NCBI GenBank assembly: GCA_963701015.1 | Contig: OY969556.1 | Coordinates: 868,001-932,000 of the forward strand | Source of the DNA: MFD09286-c1 sp963701015 | GTDB lineage: Bacteria; Bacteroidota; Bacteroidia; Bacteroidales; DTGW01 | DNA: 64,000 bases | Direction: 5' to 3' | In this document: positions 24,117 to 34,648 of the stretch, piece after piece | Numbering within the stretch: the first letter of the stretch is position 1 | Layout: each line of letters starts with the position of its first letter | Notes under the pieces: model-generated | Seen by the model: the letters and a program-made list of their open reading frames with translations, nothing else | Databases searched by the model: none | What the model was told of the DNA's origin: nothing | Made by a program: the position numbers and the translations under genes

Positions 24117-25604
24117 ATGAGAAATTTTAAACATCTGATATTTGTTGTCATGTTAATGACGATTTTTATACCGGTATTTTCACAAGGATACCATGTTAGA
24201 ATTGGGTTTGTTGGCAACAGTATAACGATTGGTTCATTTTTATCTGACCCTGTTAATCAATGTTATCCTTCGCAATTAAGAGATTCGTTCCTGAGAGTAA
24301 AATATGGCGATACTTGTATTGTTGGCAATTTCGCAGTTTCAGGCAGAACCATGCTTAAAACAGGTGATTACCCTATATGGAATGAGCAATATTTTAAGGA
24401 TGCTTTGCACTTTGCACCCAATATCCTATTTATAATGCTGGGAACAAACGATAGTAAACCATATAACTGGGATGCCCATAAAGGTGAATTTTACAGTGAT
24501 TTTATGTCTATGATTGACACTTTTAAGAAAAGGAATCCGGATATAAAATTTATACTTTGTTTACCGCCTCCTGCATTTAAAGTTAATTATGATATTAGGG
24601 ACTCAGTAATAGTTAATGGTATTATACCTTTAATTGATTCTGTCGCTAAAACAACAGGTGCCGATACCTTGGACCTTCGTAAACCTTTTTTAGGAAGCAG
24701 TAGTTTATTTCCCGATGGCATACATCCAAATGTAGTGGGGGCACATAGCATTGCAAAACTCGATTTTGATAAGTTATTGCGAAGCAATTTGGTGCATAAA
24801 GTAGATACCAATCTTACTTTTGTAACAAGCTTTATTACCTCCAATTCTATTGTGAAGGTTAATGATTCAGTAAATTTAAGTTGGACAACAGCTAATGCTG
24901 ATTCAGTATTTATTAATGGCAAAAAAGTCGATTTAAATGGAAGTAAATATTTTAAAGGCACAACCACAACTGTTTATACGTTGCTTGCGATTGGTAAATT
25001 TAGCAAAGATTCCATGCAATTAATCCAAACATTTTACAACCCTGCCCTTGTAAGAATTTCTATTTCTCCTAAATCAAAGACAATGTCAATAAACGACAGT
25101 GTAAATTATTATATAACTTATATCGACCAGTATGGCAAATATATTACCAATACCAATTTTAATGTTTCATGGAATATTTTAACAGGATCAGGGACTTTTA
25201 AACATGTAACTTCTACAATGGCAATATTTTTTCCTGGAGCTGCTGGAACTGCCACAATTCAAGCTAAATTTGACACTGTTGCGTCTAATATTGTTAGTGT
25301 TACAATAAATCAGAATGTTAATATTTCTCAAGCCGAAAGAGTTGATAAAAAAATTAATTTATATCCGAATCCAGCAAACGACATTCTTAATTTTGAATTA
25401 TTGGTTTCTAAGCCATCGCAAATAAAAATAAAAATATATGACTTAAAAGGTACTTTATTAATTGATAACAATCAATATTTATCATCACAAGGTAATCGTA
25501 CAATTCAATTGAAAATAAATGGATTGGTAAATGGTATTTATTTATATCAGATTAATTATTCAGGGAAACAATATAATGGGAATTTCAATATATTAAAAAA
25601 ATAA
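24117..25604 (+). CDS. Secreted SGNH/GDSL hydrolase with T9SS sorting domain
   Basis: A 495-aa exported protein with a cleavable signal (ends about VFSQG). Residues 25-225 are an SGNH hydrolase: block I FVGNSITIG (nucleophile Ser in GNS), block II Gly in VSGRT, block III LGTNDSKP (Asn) and block V DGIHPNVVG (Asp/His). The last-but-one part (about 230-400) is made of Ig-like strands, and the final 80 residues form a type A T9SS C-terminal sorting domain (LYPNPANDILNF ... GIYLYQIN). The likely job is de-esterification of an extracellular carbohydrate. It is alone on the plus strand between minus-strand genes. A minus-strand frame inside it is a shadow. Confidence 0.93.
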   Translation: MRNFKHLIFVVMLMTIFIPVFSQGYHVRIGFVGNSITIGSFLSDPVNQCYPSQLRDSFLRVKYGDTCIVGNFAVSGRTMLKTGDYPIWNEQYFKDALHFAPNILFIMLGTNDSKPYNWDAHKGEFYSDFMSMIDTFKKRNPDIKFILCLPPPAFKVNYDIRDSVIVNGIIPLIDSVAKTTGADTLDLRKPFLGSSSLFPDGIHPNVVGAHSIAKLDFDKLLRSNLVHKVDTNLTFVTSFITSNSIVKVNDSVNLSWTTANADSVFINGKKVDLNGSKYFKGTTTTVYTLLAIGKFSKDSMQLIQTFYNPALVRISISPKSKTMSINDSVNYYITYIDQYGKYITNTNFNVSWNILTGSGTFKHVTSTMAIFFPGAAGTATIQAKFDTVASNIVSVTINQNVNISQAERVDKKINLYPNPANDILNFELLVSKPSQIKIKIYDLKGTLLIDNNQYLSSQGNRTIQLKINGLVNGIYLYQINYSGKQYNGNFNILKK

Positions 25605-25831
25605 TTCAGAGAACCTGAATATGATTATATCTTCATGTTTTTCAATATATATAACTATTTGTTAATTTAAGTTTTTATTTAATTAACACATTAGTAAATA
25701 TAAGAAAACTAATACCGTTTAGATTTCTTCAATATAAATTTTGCCAAAGAATACAAAAAAGGATGAATCATTTGGCTTTAATAAATTCCAAAATAATGAA
25801 GTTGGTAAGATGAGTCATTTTTATATAAGAG

Positions 25832-27250
25832 CTAAACATTCATTGGCAAAGTAATTTTAACTAATGTGCCAATATTGACTTCTGATTGAATTTCTAATTT
25901 CCCTTTATGTTCTTCTATAATCATATATGCTATTGACAATCCTAATCCAATACCTTTTCCGGGATCTTTAGTTGTAAAAAACGGGTCAGTAATTTTAGAA
26001 ATATTCTCAGATGTAATTCCGCAACCAGAATCGGATATTTCAATTAATATATTCTCTTTATATTTATGTGTTTTAATAATTATTGTACCTTCATTTTCAA
26101 TAGCCTGAATTGAATTATTCAAAATGCTAATAAACAATTGATGTAATTCGCCTATATTTCCTATCATTGAAATTGGCTCATTGAAAAAGTCTTTTTTTAT
26201 TTCAATTCTGTGATTAGTTTTATTATTTAAAAAACCTAAACAGTTTTCTATAATATTATGAATATTATATTCCTCATTTTTCAATATACTGTCTCTGCTA
26301 AACTGGTTTAAATTACTGACTAATGTAGAAATTCTTGCAATTCCGGTTTCAATACTTTTTAAGAAAAAGGATACATTTTTTGGGTTGTCATTTTTTTGAG
26401 TCTCTAAATATTCTTGTAAACCAGTGAGTCCGCCTGTTATAAAATTTAATGGATTATTTATTTCATGTGCAACACCAGCAGTCAGAATACCTAATGAAGT
26501 CATTTTCTCTGAACGAATTAATTGGGTATTTGATTTTTGAAGCATATCCACAGTTTCTTCTAATTCATCCTTTTGTTTTTCAATAGTGCTCATTGACTTG
26601 ATAATTTTGAGTGTATTATTATCAATAATGTCCATTAAATAATATATAACCAGGTTAAATAGTAACCAGTACAAAACTACATCCATAAGATAATATGGGT
26701 TACTGGCAAGCCAATTGAATTGAGTTTTACCATCAGTGTCAAAATACAATAGAATTTTAAGAAATTTAATAACTAATATAAAATTGCCTGTTAAAAATAT
26801 CCAAAATTGCCAGGGTGAATTTTTTTTAGAAAATATTATTTGAATTAAAATACTATGAAATATCAATCCTATTGGGAAAGCATAGTAATAATCATTTGGT
26901 GTTTTTTGAATTATTATTGGTAATATATGCAAAACTATAGGCCATGATAATATAAATAGTATTTTGCTATAATTCGATTTATTTAAATGAGTTAAATAAT
27001 AGCAGAAAATACATATAATTACAAAAATAAAAAAGTTATATTGGTCAAAATGCCATGAAGTAAGCGGTTTTAAATAATTTCGGAAATCTATTAACACAAA
27101 AAGAAAATAAACAATTGGCATGGCTAATAAAATGGCATTAAAATAAATTATTCTTTGCTTAATAACAATAGATTGAATATCTTTTGTACCAATCTCAAGA
27201 ATATTATATAGGATTTTTTGGAAATGGGGATATGTTTTTTTGCTTTTCAT
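25832..27250 (-). CDS. Membrane sensor histidine kinase, six TM helices
   Basis: A 472-aa kinase. The first about 225 residues form about six membrane helices (e.g. YFNAILLAMPIVYFLFVLID, FWIFLTGNFILVIKFLKILL) with no clear periplasmic sensor domain. A short coiled coil leads to the HisKA H-box GVAHEINNPLNFI, then HATPase_c with N box (ISILNNSIQAIE), G1 (ISDSGCGI), F box (DPFFTTK) and G2 (GKGIGLGLSIAYMI). The H-E-I-N-N-P form is typical of NtrB/HisKA_4-like kinases. No response regulator gene is adjacent, so it is an orphan. Confidence 0.92.
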   Translation of the reverse strand: MKSKKTYPHFQKILYNILEIGTKDIQSIVIKQRIIYFNAILLAMPIVYFLFVLIDFRNYLKPLTSWHFDQYNFFIFVIICIFCYYLTHLNKSNYSKILFILSWPIVLHILPIIIQKTPNDYYYAFPIGLIFHSILIQIIFSKKNSPWQFWIFLTGNFILVIKFLKILLYFDTDGKTQFNWLASNPYYLMDVVLYWLLFNLVIYYLMDIIDNNTLKIIKSMSTIEKQKDELEETVDMLQKSNTQLIRSEKMTSLGILTAGVAHEINNPLNFITGGLTGLQEYLETQKNDNPKNVSFFLKSIETGIARISTLVSNLNQFSRDSILKNEEYNIHNIIENCLGFLNNKTNHRIEIKKDFFNEPISMIGNIGELHQLFISILNNSIQAIENEGTIIIKTHKYKENILIEISDSGCGITSENISKITDPFFTTKDPGKGIGLGLSIAYMIIEEHKGKLEIQSEVNIGTLVKITLPMNV

Positions 27251-27498
27251 TATATTTCATTTAATGAAAATAGAGTTTATTTATAAAATTAGACAAAATA
27301 TTTAAAAAATTACTAAATAAATTAAAGGCGACTATTTTCACAATTGTTGAAATTCATTTCAGTTCGAGATTCTATTGAAATGCGGCAAAACTTGAAGTAT
27401 TCATTGAATAATACAATCAGCTATAAACCTTTACATTACTAATTAATAGCATTACATAACGAAAAATAAATAAAAATCAAACTCAAAATAATAAAAAA

Positions 27499-27532
27499 AA
27501 ACTAAGGTACGAAATGAACAATACCTTAGTTT
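27499..27532 (-). terminator. Rho-independent terminator after the DUF362 gene
   Basis: AAACTAAGGTA (27499-27509) pairs with TACCTTAGTTT (27522-27532) in an 11-bp stem; on the minus strand it is followed by a run of nine Ts. It lies 24 bp past the stop codon at 27557. The rest of the 305-bp gap to the kinase gene shows nothing else. Confidence 0.88.
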
Positions 27533-27556
27533 CTTCAGAATTTAATTAAAATTTGT

Positions 27557-28870
27557 TTATTTCTTTATTACTTCAATTTGTCCTTCTCTGTTTGATAGTT
27601 TAATAAAGTATATTCCAACAGGCAGATAACCAAGATTTAACGTTTTGTTTAATTCATTATTTGAATAGGTTGCGAAAGATGCTACTAATTTACCAGTATT
27701 ATTATATACAAGAATTTTTATATTACCATATATATTATTAGCAGTAATTGTAACTTCATTTGTAAATGGATTAGGAAAAACATTAAGTTTAGTTACAATT
27801 GATGAAGTTTCTGAAATTCCGGTTCCAGATAAATTCAATACAATACAATTTAAATAATGGTCATATACATAAATTTTAATATCACTGACATTTACCGATT
27901 TACCAAAATTAACAGTTAAATTATTAAAATTCTTAGTATAAATGCTATCTGTTAAAACTCCGGCAACTGAAATTTCAACTTTTTCAGCTTTAGCTTCAGT
28001 AGTTAGACTTAAATTCATACTTTGATTATTAATAGTGAATGAATTTACTGATGCTGTTGGCGGCGTAACATCAGTATAATTGGCATAATTTCCATATGGT
28101 GTCACACTCATCAGTAATTTTTTAAATTGGTCAACCCTTGTGCCGTTTATCCTTATATATTTTGGAATTGCACATCCCGCACTATCATTATGTAAAGTTA
28201 AAAGATAACGTATTAAGAATGGATCTTTCCCGAGCGAAAGGGCTTCAATAGCATCCATTGAAATAGCATTTTTTGAAGCCATAATTACGCGATTATCATG
28301 TACATATTTTGAACCTTGAACACCAGGGCCTAATTCAAGAGCCGTAAGAGCATCCATGACACAATAATCTACCGGACGTGCTAAATAATAATCGTGGAGC
28401 CAATCATGATATGAATCTGAACTTTCATGGTTAAGGAATGGCATTCTTAACGAATATCCAGCTATGGTTTTGTCAGAATCCTGTCCATAAATGTTCCAGG
28501 GCATTACCCCAATAGCTTCACATTTAACAGCTCCGGTAGCTGCTGCATAATTATGAGTTTTGTCTATTGGTATTGATATAATAATATCGGCAGTATAATA
28601 AATTTTGTTGTAATAATATTTATTATTGGCTTGAAGATAAAGGTTTTTACCCTTAGGAAGTGAACCAATACTTAATTTTGCAGATAAGGTATCGCGCCAG
28701 TTACCAGACGAATCTTCAATTCCAATGAATTCATCAATATAAGGGATTTTCGTCCATAGCATATCTTTCATACTATTAATAGTGCTTTCACCGACATTTC
28801 CATTCAAACTATAACCTGCCGTTTCTTCCATTAATATTATCTTACCATGAGGATTTAATATACGCACCAA
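27557..28870 (-). pseudogene. DUF362 protein, C-terminal part (frameshifted gene)
   Basis: This frame carries most of a DUF362 domain. Upstream of its first ATG-like codon it stays open back to about 28942 and reads LTPTQVNGQVTDWRVIQAVA, then RLVRILNPHGKIILMEE, the expected continuation of the N-terminal part in the other frame. Downstream: YCVMDALTALELGPGVQGSK, where a metal- or nucleotide-binding D-x-x-x-x-L-E-G-P is usual, then a type A T9SS sorting domain (VFPNPFTNEVTI ... GIYFIKLSN). Two frames thus make one gene of about 660 codons with a +1 shift at 28931-28945. Confidence 0.82.
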
Positions 28871-29546
28871 TCTCGCTACAGCCTGAATTACCCTCCAATC
28901 GGTAACTTGTCCGTTTACTTGGGTCGGAGTTAAAGGTCCGTACTAAATTTGGTTTAAGAACTACCGTTTGACCATCTTTAATAAGTGTTGAATCAAACCC
29001 ACCGGCTAAGTCAATAGCCTGACGAACCATAGTGTCTATTTCAGCAGCCGTCAGATTTTTAGCTGCTATTGGAGATTGGACAATTCCAACAACTCCTTTT
29101 GGAGCAACAACGGCTTTTGCGGAATCAGGGTCGTTTATTAACGGAATTGTTGCAAATCCATTTCCCGTGGATTGAGCTAAAGCTATTCTGTAACCTCCAG
29201 AAATTTGCATAATTAAAAATGTGACTAGTGCAATGCCAAAAAATGCCACTGCAGCAAAATATTTGGTTTCAGTAAAAAGTTTTCGTGCTTTTTTGAAAGA
29301 AAGAAATGAAACTGCAAAAGTTATAATCCATATAACAAATGCTGAAGCTAATGGAAAGGCGGCTCTTTGACAAGGATAAAATGCTCTTGATGGTTTGGGA
29401 ATTACTCTAACGAGGAACCATATTAAAGCTATAAGGCCCATAATTGGGACAATTGATTTTTTAATAAATGTTTTGCGTCGTATAATGTTGCATTTCAACT
29501 TATTTATACTGTTTTTAAAAATGGAGGGAAGAATGAATTTTTTCAT
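28842..29546 (-). pseudogene. DUF362 protein, N-terminal part (frameshifted gene)
   Basis: A 234-aa frame with three membrane helices (SIVPIMGLIALIWFLVRVIP; FPLASAFVIWIITFAVSFLS; YFAAVAFFGIALVTFLIMQI) followed by the start of a DUF362 domain (MVRQAIDLAGGFDSTLIKDG, then QTVVLKPNLV). After KPNLVRT the frame turns into non-homologous residues and stops at 28842, while the overlapping frame continues the domain. The shift must lie between 28931 and 28945 (CGGACCTTTAACTCC on the minus strand). Membrane helices in front of a T9SS-sorted DUF362 protein are odd, since a sorted protein should be fully exported. The 358 bp upstream (29547-29904) show nothing I can support. Confidence 0.8.
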
Positions 29547-29904
29547 GTTTAGTTTATATTTATATATAATTCTTTCAATTGAAATAGTCCCTTAAAAGGA
29601 AAGTAATTTGCGAATAAATTCTAAAAATAGAATAAGTAATAAAATACTATAATTTATTTTGTAGCCGATATTCTACAAAGATATTAATTTACAGGAATCA
29701 GCGTTGAATTACAGTAATTATATGCAATTTTTTAATAATTAAATTGCCACATTAATTTTTAATTATTAAAATCCACTAAGGAATGCTATTTGGGTATTTT
29801 CAAATTTCTATAAAACTAATTCAATAAGATTACTATTTCAGATTTGATTATGCAATTTTCTGATATCAATACTTAATTTAAATAATTTTAGAATTGATAT
29901 TTTT

Positions 29905-31932
29905 TTACCAGATTAAAGCTCTTTCTGACTTTGGCAAATACATACTATCACCTTTTGCAACATTGAAAGCATCCAGAAAATACGATACATTCCGCAATCG
30001 TCCGTTAACCCTGAAATTTCCTAATGAATGGACATCTTCTTTAGTCCGTTTAAGTTTTTCTTTATCACGAATATTTTGTGCCCATACTTTAGCGTAGGAT
30101 ATAAAAAATCTTTGAGCCGATGTTAAACCATCAATTTTTTCCTGCATTTTATCTTTTAAAACATTTGATAATGCATTATACGAAATATTCAAACCACCCA
30201 AATCAGCAATATTTTCACCTATTGTTAAATTTCCGTTAGCTTTAAGGCTATCCGTTACATTAAATGAATTAAACTGATTTATCAATATTTGTGCTCTTTT
30301 ATTAAATGAATCAGCATCGGCTTTTGTCCACCAATCATTTAAATTACCAACTTTATCATATAGTCGTCCCTGATCATCGAATCCATGTGTAATTTCGTGT
30401 CCTATAACAACACCAATTGCGCCATAATTAACTGCATCATCAGCATTTTGGTAAAAAAACGGAGGTTGCAATATTCCTGCAGGAAAGCAAATTTCATTTA
30501 AATTTGGGTTATAATAAGCGTTTACGGTTTGTGGCGGCATATCCCACTCAGTTTTATCAACTGGTTTATTTACTTTTGATAACGTATATTCCATGTTAAA
30601 TTTCGAACATTGTAAAATATTATCAAAAAGGTCATTATCATTTATTTTCAACTTTGAATAATCAAGCCATTTATCGGGATATCCAATTTTTACGTTTATA
30701 GCAGCCAGTTTTTCAAGTGCTTTTTGCTTGGTAGTTTCACTCATCCAGTCTAATTGCTTAATTCTTTCGCCAAGACTAATTTTTAAATTACCAACAAGTT
30801 CTAACATTCGCACTTTCGATTGTGGTGGGAAATATTTATCTACATATAATTTTCCCAATCCCATTCCAATCATTTCATTGGTGAAATCAATTACGCGTTT
30901 CCATCTTGGTTTTAATACTTCAATGCCAGAAAGATCTTTCGAATAAAAATTAAAATTTTCATTTACAATATTGTTACTAAGGTAAGTTGACATTGAATTA
31001 TAGTAAGTCCAACGAATATATGTTTTCCAATCTGAGATAGGAATATTGTTCAACATAATACTGATTTCTTTAAAGAACTTAGGTTGCATAACATTTATAT
31101 TACCTGGGTTCTCAATGCCTAATGCTTTAAAATAATTTTTCCAATTTATATTTGGTGATATTTTCTGCAATTCTTCAATATTCATTTTATTATATGTGGT
31201 AAATGGATCACGAAGTTCAAGCCTGGTCATTGAAGCTTTTGCCAATTGAGTTTCAATATTCATAATTGTTTCAGCTTCCATTTTGGCATCTTCATTATTC
31301 AATCCTATAAAACCCAGCATTTTCTGTATATAATTCAAATAGTTCAGCCTAAGTTCCTTCATATGACTATTATTATCAGTATAATAATCACGATCGGGCA
31401 TTCCCAGTCCTCCTTGAGAAAGGTCGGCAATAACATTTTTACTGTCTTTTGGATCCTGGCCAGATGATATATCAAACAACGGCATTATAGAATACAAATG
31501 CAATTTAGCAACTTCTGCCATTAATTCATTTTTATCTTTTATTGATTTAATTATTGCAAATTCATTATTTAACGGAGTAGTTCCTTTCGATTTAATAGTA
31601 ATACTATCCATTGCAGCATTATAAAAATCAGCAATTTGTTTTTCAAGTGTCCCTGGTTTTTGCGCCGTTGTCGATAATTCAGTAAGCAACCCATTAATTT
31701 TCTTAACATTTTCCAGATTCAGCGCTTCAAAACTTCCAAATCTGCCATATTCATCCGGAATTGGATTGTTTTTCATCCAGGTGTCATTTACATAATTGTA
31801 GAAATTATTTTTTGGATTGACACTTTTATCAAGATCGTTAATATTAATTGCTTTGTTTTCCATTGGTTTATTTTGTGTACACGAAAATAAAGAAAAGGTA
31901 ATTACTGCTAAAAATAAATGTATTGCCTTCAT
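29905..31932 (-). CDS. M13-family zinc metallopeptidase lipoprotein (PepO/neprilysin-like)
   Basis: A 675-aa lipoprotein (MKAIHLFLAVITFSLFSCTQ, Cys18). The N-terminal M13 domain begins FYNYVNDTWMKNNPIPDEYG, and the catalytic domain has the zinc motif GVVIGHEITHGFDDQGRLYD (HEITH), the third ligand in ENIADLGGLN and the substrate-binding NAYYNP. A final DVHSLGNFRVNGRLRNVSYF matches the R-V-x-G/N-x-x-R-N end of the family, followed by the usual W near the C-terminus. It cleaves peptides in the periplasm or at the cell surface. All catalytic residues are present. Confidence 0.95.
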   Translation of the reverse strand: MKAIHLFLAVITFSLFSCTQNKPMENKAININDLDKSVNPKNNFYNYVNDTWMKNNPIPDEYGRFGSFEALNLENVKKINGLLTELSTTAQKPGTLEKQIADFYNAAMDSITIKSKGTTPLNNEFAIIKSIKDKNELMAEVAKLHLYSIMPLFDISSGQDPKDSKNVIADLSQGGLGMPDRDYYTDNNSHMKELRLNYLNYIQKMLGFIGLNNEDAKMEAETIMNIETQLAKASMTRLELRDPFTTYNKMNIEELQKISPNINWKNYFKALGIENPGNINVMQPKFFKEISIMLNNIPISDWKTYIRWTYYNSMSTYLSNNIVNENFNFYSKDLSGIEVLKPRWKRVIDFTNEMIGMGLGKLYVDKYFPPQSKVRMLELVGNLKISLGERIKQLDWMSETTKQKALEKLAAINVKIGYPDKWLDYSKLKINDNDLFDNILQCSKFNMEYTLSKVNKPVDKTEWDMPPQTVNAYYNPNLNEICFPAGILQPPFFYQNADDAVNYGAIGVVIGHEITHGFDDQGRLYDKVGNLNDWWTKADADSFNKRAQILINQFNSFNVTDSLKANGNLTIGENIADLGGLNISYNALSNVLKDKMQEKIDGLTSAQRFFISYAKVWAQNIRDKEKLKRTKEDVHSLGNFRVNGRLRNVSYFLDAFNVAKGDSMYLPKSERALIW

Positions 31933-32098
31933 TTTGTTTGTTTTATATAAGTTTAAGCATTTTAAAATTTATGCAAAAGTATTTCATCAATATTATTTAT
32001 AGCTATTTTGTTTTATGTTTTATAACCTGATTATAAATTATTATAAAAGAAAACTTCAAATTGCCGTTTTATAAAATAATTATTTATATACCCTTTCG

Positions 32099-33631
32099 TT
32101 ATTGTTGTTCGGCAAATACTTCGGTTTGATATGTATAAATTTCTGCATCTTTCCAATCGTTCCATCCCAGTCCCGCTTTATCATGTGCGCAATGGCTGAG
32201 CAATTCTTCAATATTCCAGCCTGTTTCTGTTGCTACCTGTGGTAAAAAAGTTCCAGATCGATTGCCTTTTTTAATATAAATTCCGTCTTTACCTAAGATT
32301 ATATTGTTTATTGAATTAATTTTTTTTAAGGGTGAAAGAACTGATATTTCAATTTCAATTTTATTTAATTCTTCAATTTTTACTTCACTAAACCTATAAT
32401 CATTAACTGAAGCGGCAATTGCCAATTCCTTCACAGATTGGTATAATGGTTTGTCCGATTCGAAATTGCCTATACAACCTCTCAATTGACCATTTTCCTT
32501 TATAGTTACAAAAACTCCGCAATGAATATTCATTTCAGGAGTTATTAAATTCATGTCCGGAGCTGTTGATTTTCCATTGATAATATAACTTGATATAGCA
32601 TTTCGTGCAATTTTTAATAAATTTTGCTTATCGAGTAATGATAAGTGTAATTCCTTTAATTCATTTTTGTTAGTAGTATTTAATTCAATTGCAATTGCTG
32701 AATATCCTACAACTCTTAATTTATCTCCGAATTGACTATCGCCGGAATTCTTCAATTTAATAACTTTATATGTAATATCCGGCATATATTGTGTTATATA
32801 TAGTAAGGTCAGTACAGAAGTCCAACCACACATTGAGGTAACTAAATTTGGGATATTTGCAGATTCTATTTCATTTTTTGTTTGTATAAAAGTTATTGGC
32901 GAATTTGAAATTATTGCATTGGTTATTTTTTTATCACTTTTCTGAGCATCGGTATAATTGGGATAGTGCGATAAGTCTGTACTTATAACAAATAAATTGC
33001 TGTCATTAAAATATGGTTTTAAAGCATTGGCTATTAATTTACATGTTTCTAAATTCTGTGTTCCTATGACTATTGGAACCAAATTTAAATTATTCCCAAG
33101 CAGGAATTGAAGAAATGGCAATTGTACCTCTATGGTGTGTTCTCCATTATGAGCTTCGGGATAATCAATAAAACAAGTATTTTCATTTATTAATTTGCGA
33201 CATAAAGTTTTGTCTGTAGTAACTGTTCCAAGTGGGGTTTTATAATTACCTGATGCGAATATGGAAGCACCATCAAAAACCATTTTATGGCTTGATCCAA
33301 TAACAAAAATATTTTTATACTTCTTTATTTTAATTTGTTTATATGCCGATGCAGCTACACTGCCTGAATATATGTATCCTGCATGTGGCGAAATAATTGC
33401 AATAACATTCTTATTTGTTGATTTTTTAACGGAGCGGGTGAACATTTTTTCTAAAGAATCGGATAAAACTATGGGGTAGCCTGGATAAAATTGTCCGGCA
33501 AAGGCTGGTTCTCTGTCTATGTTTGTAAGTTGATTGTAGGAGGGTTGTGATTGGCATTTCAATTGACAATTTAGCATTGTCAATAATTGTACAAATATGT
33601 ATAATGGCATTTTATTTTTCATTATATACAT
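32099..33631 (-). CDS. AmmeMemoRadiSam protein B-A fusion (Memo-AMMECR1), exported
   Basis: A 510-aa protein with a signal sequence (from the ATG at 33622: MKNKMPLYIFVQLLTMLNCQ), possibly a lipoprotein. Residues about 40-310 are a Memo domain (REPAFAGQFYPGYP, ISPHAGYIYSGSVAASAYKQ, STDLSHYPNYTDAQ, with the metal-binding His/Asp set). Residues about 325-505 are an AMMECR1 domain (GCIGNFESDKPLYQSVKELA, EIEISVLSPLKKI, TFLPQVATETGWNIEELL). In other bacteria these two and a radical SAM protein form the AmmeMemoRadiSam set, whose substrate is unknown. The radical SAM gene is not in the window. The signal sequence implies action outside the cytoplasm, which is unusual. It follows a barrel-like gene after 37 bp. 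Confidence 0.93.
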   Translation of the reverse strand: MYIMKNKMPLYIFVQLLTMLNCQLKCQSQPSYNQLTNIDREPAFAGQFYPGYPIVLSDSLEKMFTRSVKKSTNKNVIAIISPHAGYIYSGSVAASAYKQIKIKKYKNIFVIGSSHKMVFDGASIFASGNYKTPLGTVTTDKTLCRKLINENTCFIDYPEAHNGEHTIEVQLPFLQFLLGNNLNLVPIVIGTQNLETCKLIANALKPYFNDSNLFVISTDLSHYPNYTDAQKSDKKITNAIISNSPITFIQTKNEIESANIPNLVTSMCGWTSVLTLLYITQYMPDITYKVIKLKNSGDSQFGDKLRVVGYSAIAIELNTTNKNELKELHLSLLDKQNLLKIARNAISSYIINGKSTAPDMNLITPEMNIHCGVFVTIKENGQLRGCIGNFESDKPLYQSVKELAIAASVNDYRFSEVKIEELNKIEIEISVLSPLKKINSINNIILGKDGIYIKKGNRSGTFLPQVATETGWNIEELLSHCAHDKAGLGWNDWKDAEIYTYQTEVFAEQQ

Positions 33632-33668
33632 AAAAAATTACCCAAATATAGAAATTGTTTGAGTTAAA

Positions 33669-34397
33669 TTAAATTGTATAAAGAATTCCGAAATAACCTA
33701 TATAAACATTCGAATTATCTAAACTTCGTCCAACAGAAAATAAAAAATGTAAATTTTCAGTAACATTTATAAATCCACCCAGGTTAATTGCATTTAATGA
33801 TTTAGTTCCAGCAAATTCTGGTGATAAATGAAAAACTTCGCCTCCTAAAGTTAAATGTTTGGAGAAGTCGTATTGTGCCAACCAACCCAAATATAATTGA
33901 TTTTTACTTTCAGAATTTATATTTATCCAATATCCACCGCCGCCATAAGTACAAAAATTGCCATATGATTTTTGTATCCAAATGGGTAAATATATTTTCG
34001 TATAATTCTCGAAATCTGAAGAATGAATTGTAGGTACTTCTATTAATGGGAAAATTCCAATTTGTGGTAAATTGTCGGTTTCATGGACAAATCGGTATTT
34101 AAATCCTAATTCTGTTGTAGCATATTCATATTTAAAACTACTTGCAGGTTTATTTGAATAATTATAATTCAATGGAGCAAGAAAATGAACCTGAACATCA
34201 GGAACCAAGCCGTAATTGACTTCAAAATGTGGTAAAGTACCTGAAAAATTATTTGTTTCAAAAGTATTAATACTTGAAATATAATATTCCCAATGTTTAT
34301 ATTCAACTGGTTCAGGATCATCAGTATTAAATGGCGGACCAGCATTTAATGGAATTAACATTGTATATAGTAAACATATAATTGCGAATATTTTCAT
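33669..34397 (-). CDS. Outer-membrane beta-barrel-like protein
   Basis: A 242-aa exported protein (signal MKIFAIICLLYTMLIPLNAG). The mature N-terminus GPPFNTDDPEPVEYKHWEYY is a strong family signature, followed by a series of alternating strands with aromatic girdles and an end Y-F-G-I-L-Y-T-I typical of outer-membrane barrels. It resembles proteins annotated as phenol-degradation MetA-pathway or 'transporter' barrels. It is cotranscribed with the Memo-AMMECR1 gene. Confidence 0.8.
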   Translation of the reverse strand: MKIFAIICLLYTMLIPLNAGPPFNTDDPEPVEYKHWEYYISSINTFETNNFSGTLPHFEVNYGLVPDVQVHFLAPLNYNYSNKPASSFKYEYATTELGFKYRFVHETDNLPQIGIFPLIEVPTIHSSDFENYTKIYLPIWIQKSYGNFCTYGGGGYWININSESKNQLYLGWLAQYDFSKHLTLGGEVFHLSPEFAGTKSLNAINLGGFINVTENLHFLFSVGRSLDNSNVYIGYFGILYTI

Positions 34398-34648
34398 TTA
34401 TTAATATGTAATAAAAGGAATTGTTTAACGAATGAAACAGTTTTATTAATATTTGGTTCAACTTTTTAAACTAAATCATACTAAATAATTTGGCATTCAT
34501 CTTATTTTGTTTAATTTTATTTCTTATTCTGTAAATTTCTTAAATTTCAATTTTAATAGTCAATATAAAATATTCACTTATAATCATTGTATAACCTTAA
34601 CATCTTTAAAAGAAAAAGTGGTTCGAAAGAAATTAGAAAAATTAATTT

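Noticed and set aside
32040..32075. AT-only inverted repeat TTATAAAA/TTTTATAA
   Set aside because: Expected by chance in AT-rich DNA; too weak to call a terminator.
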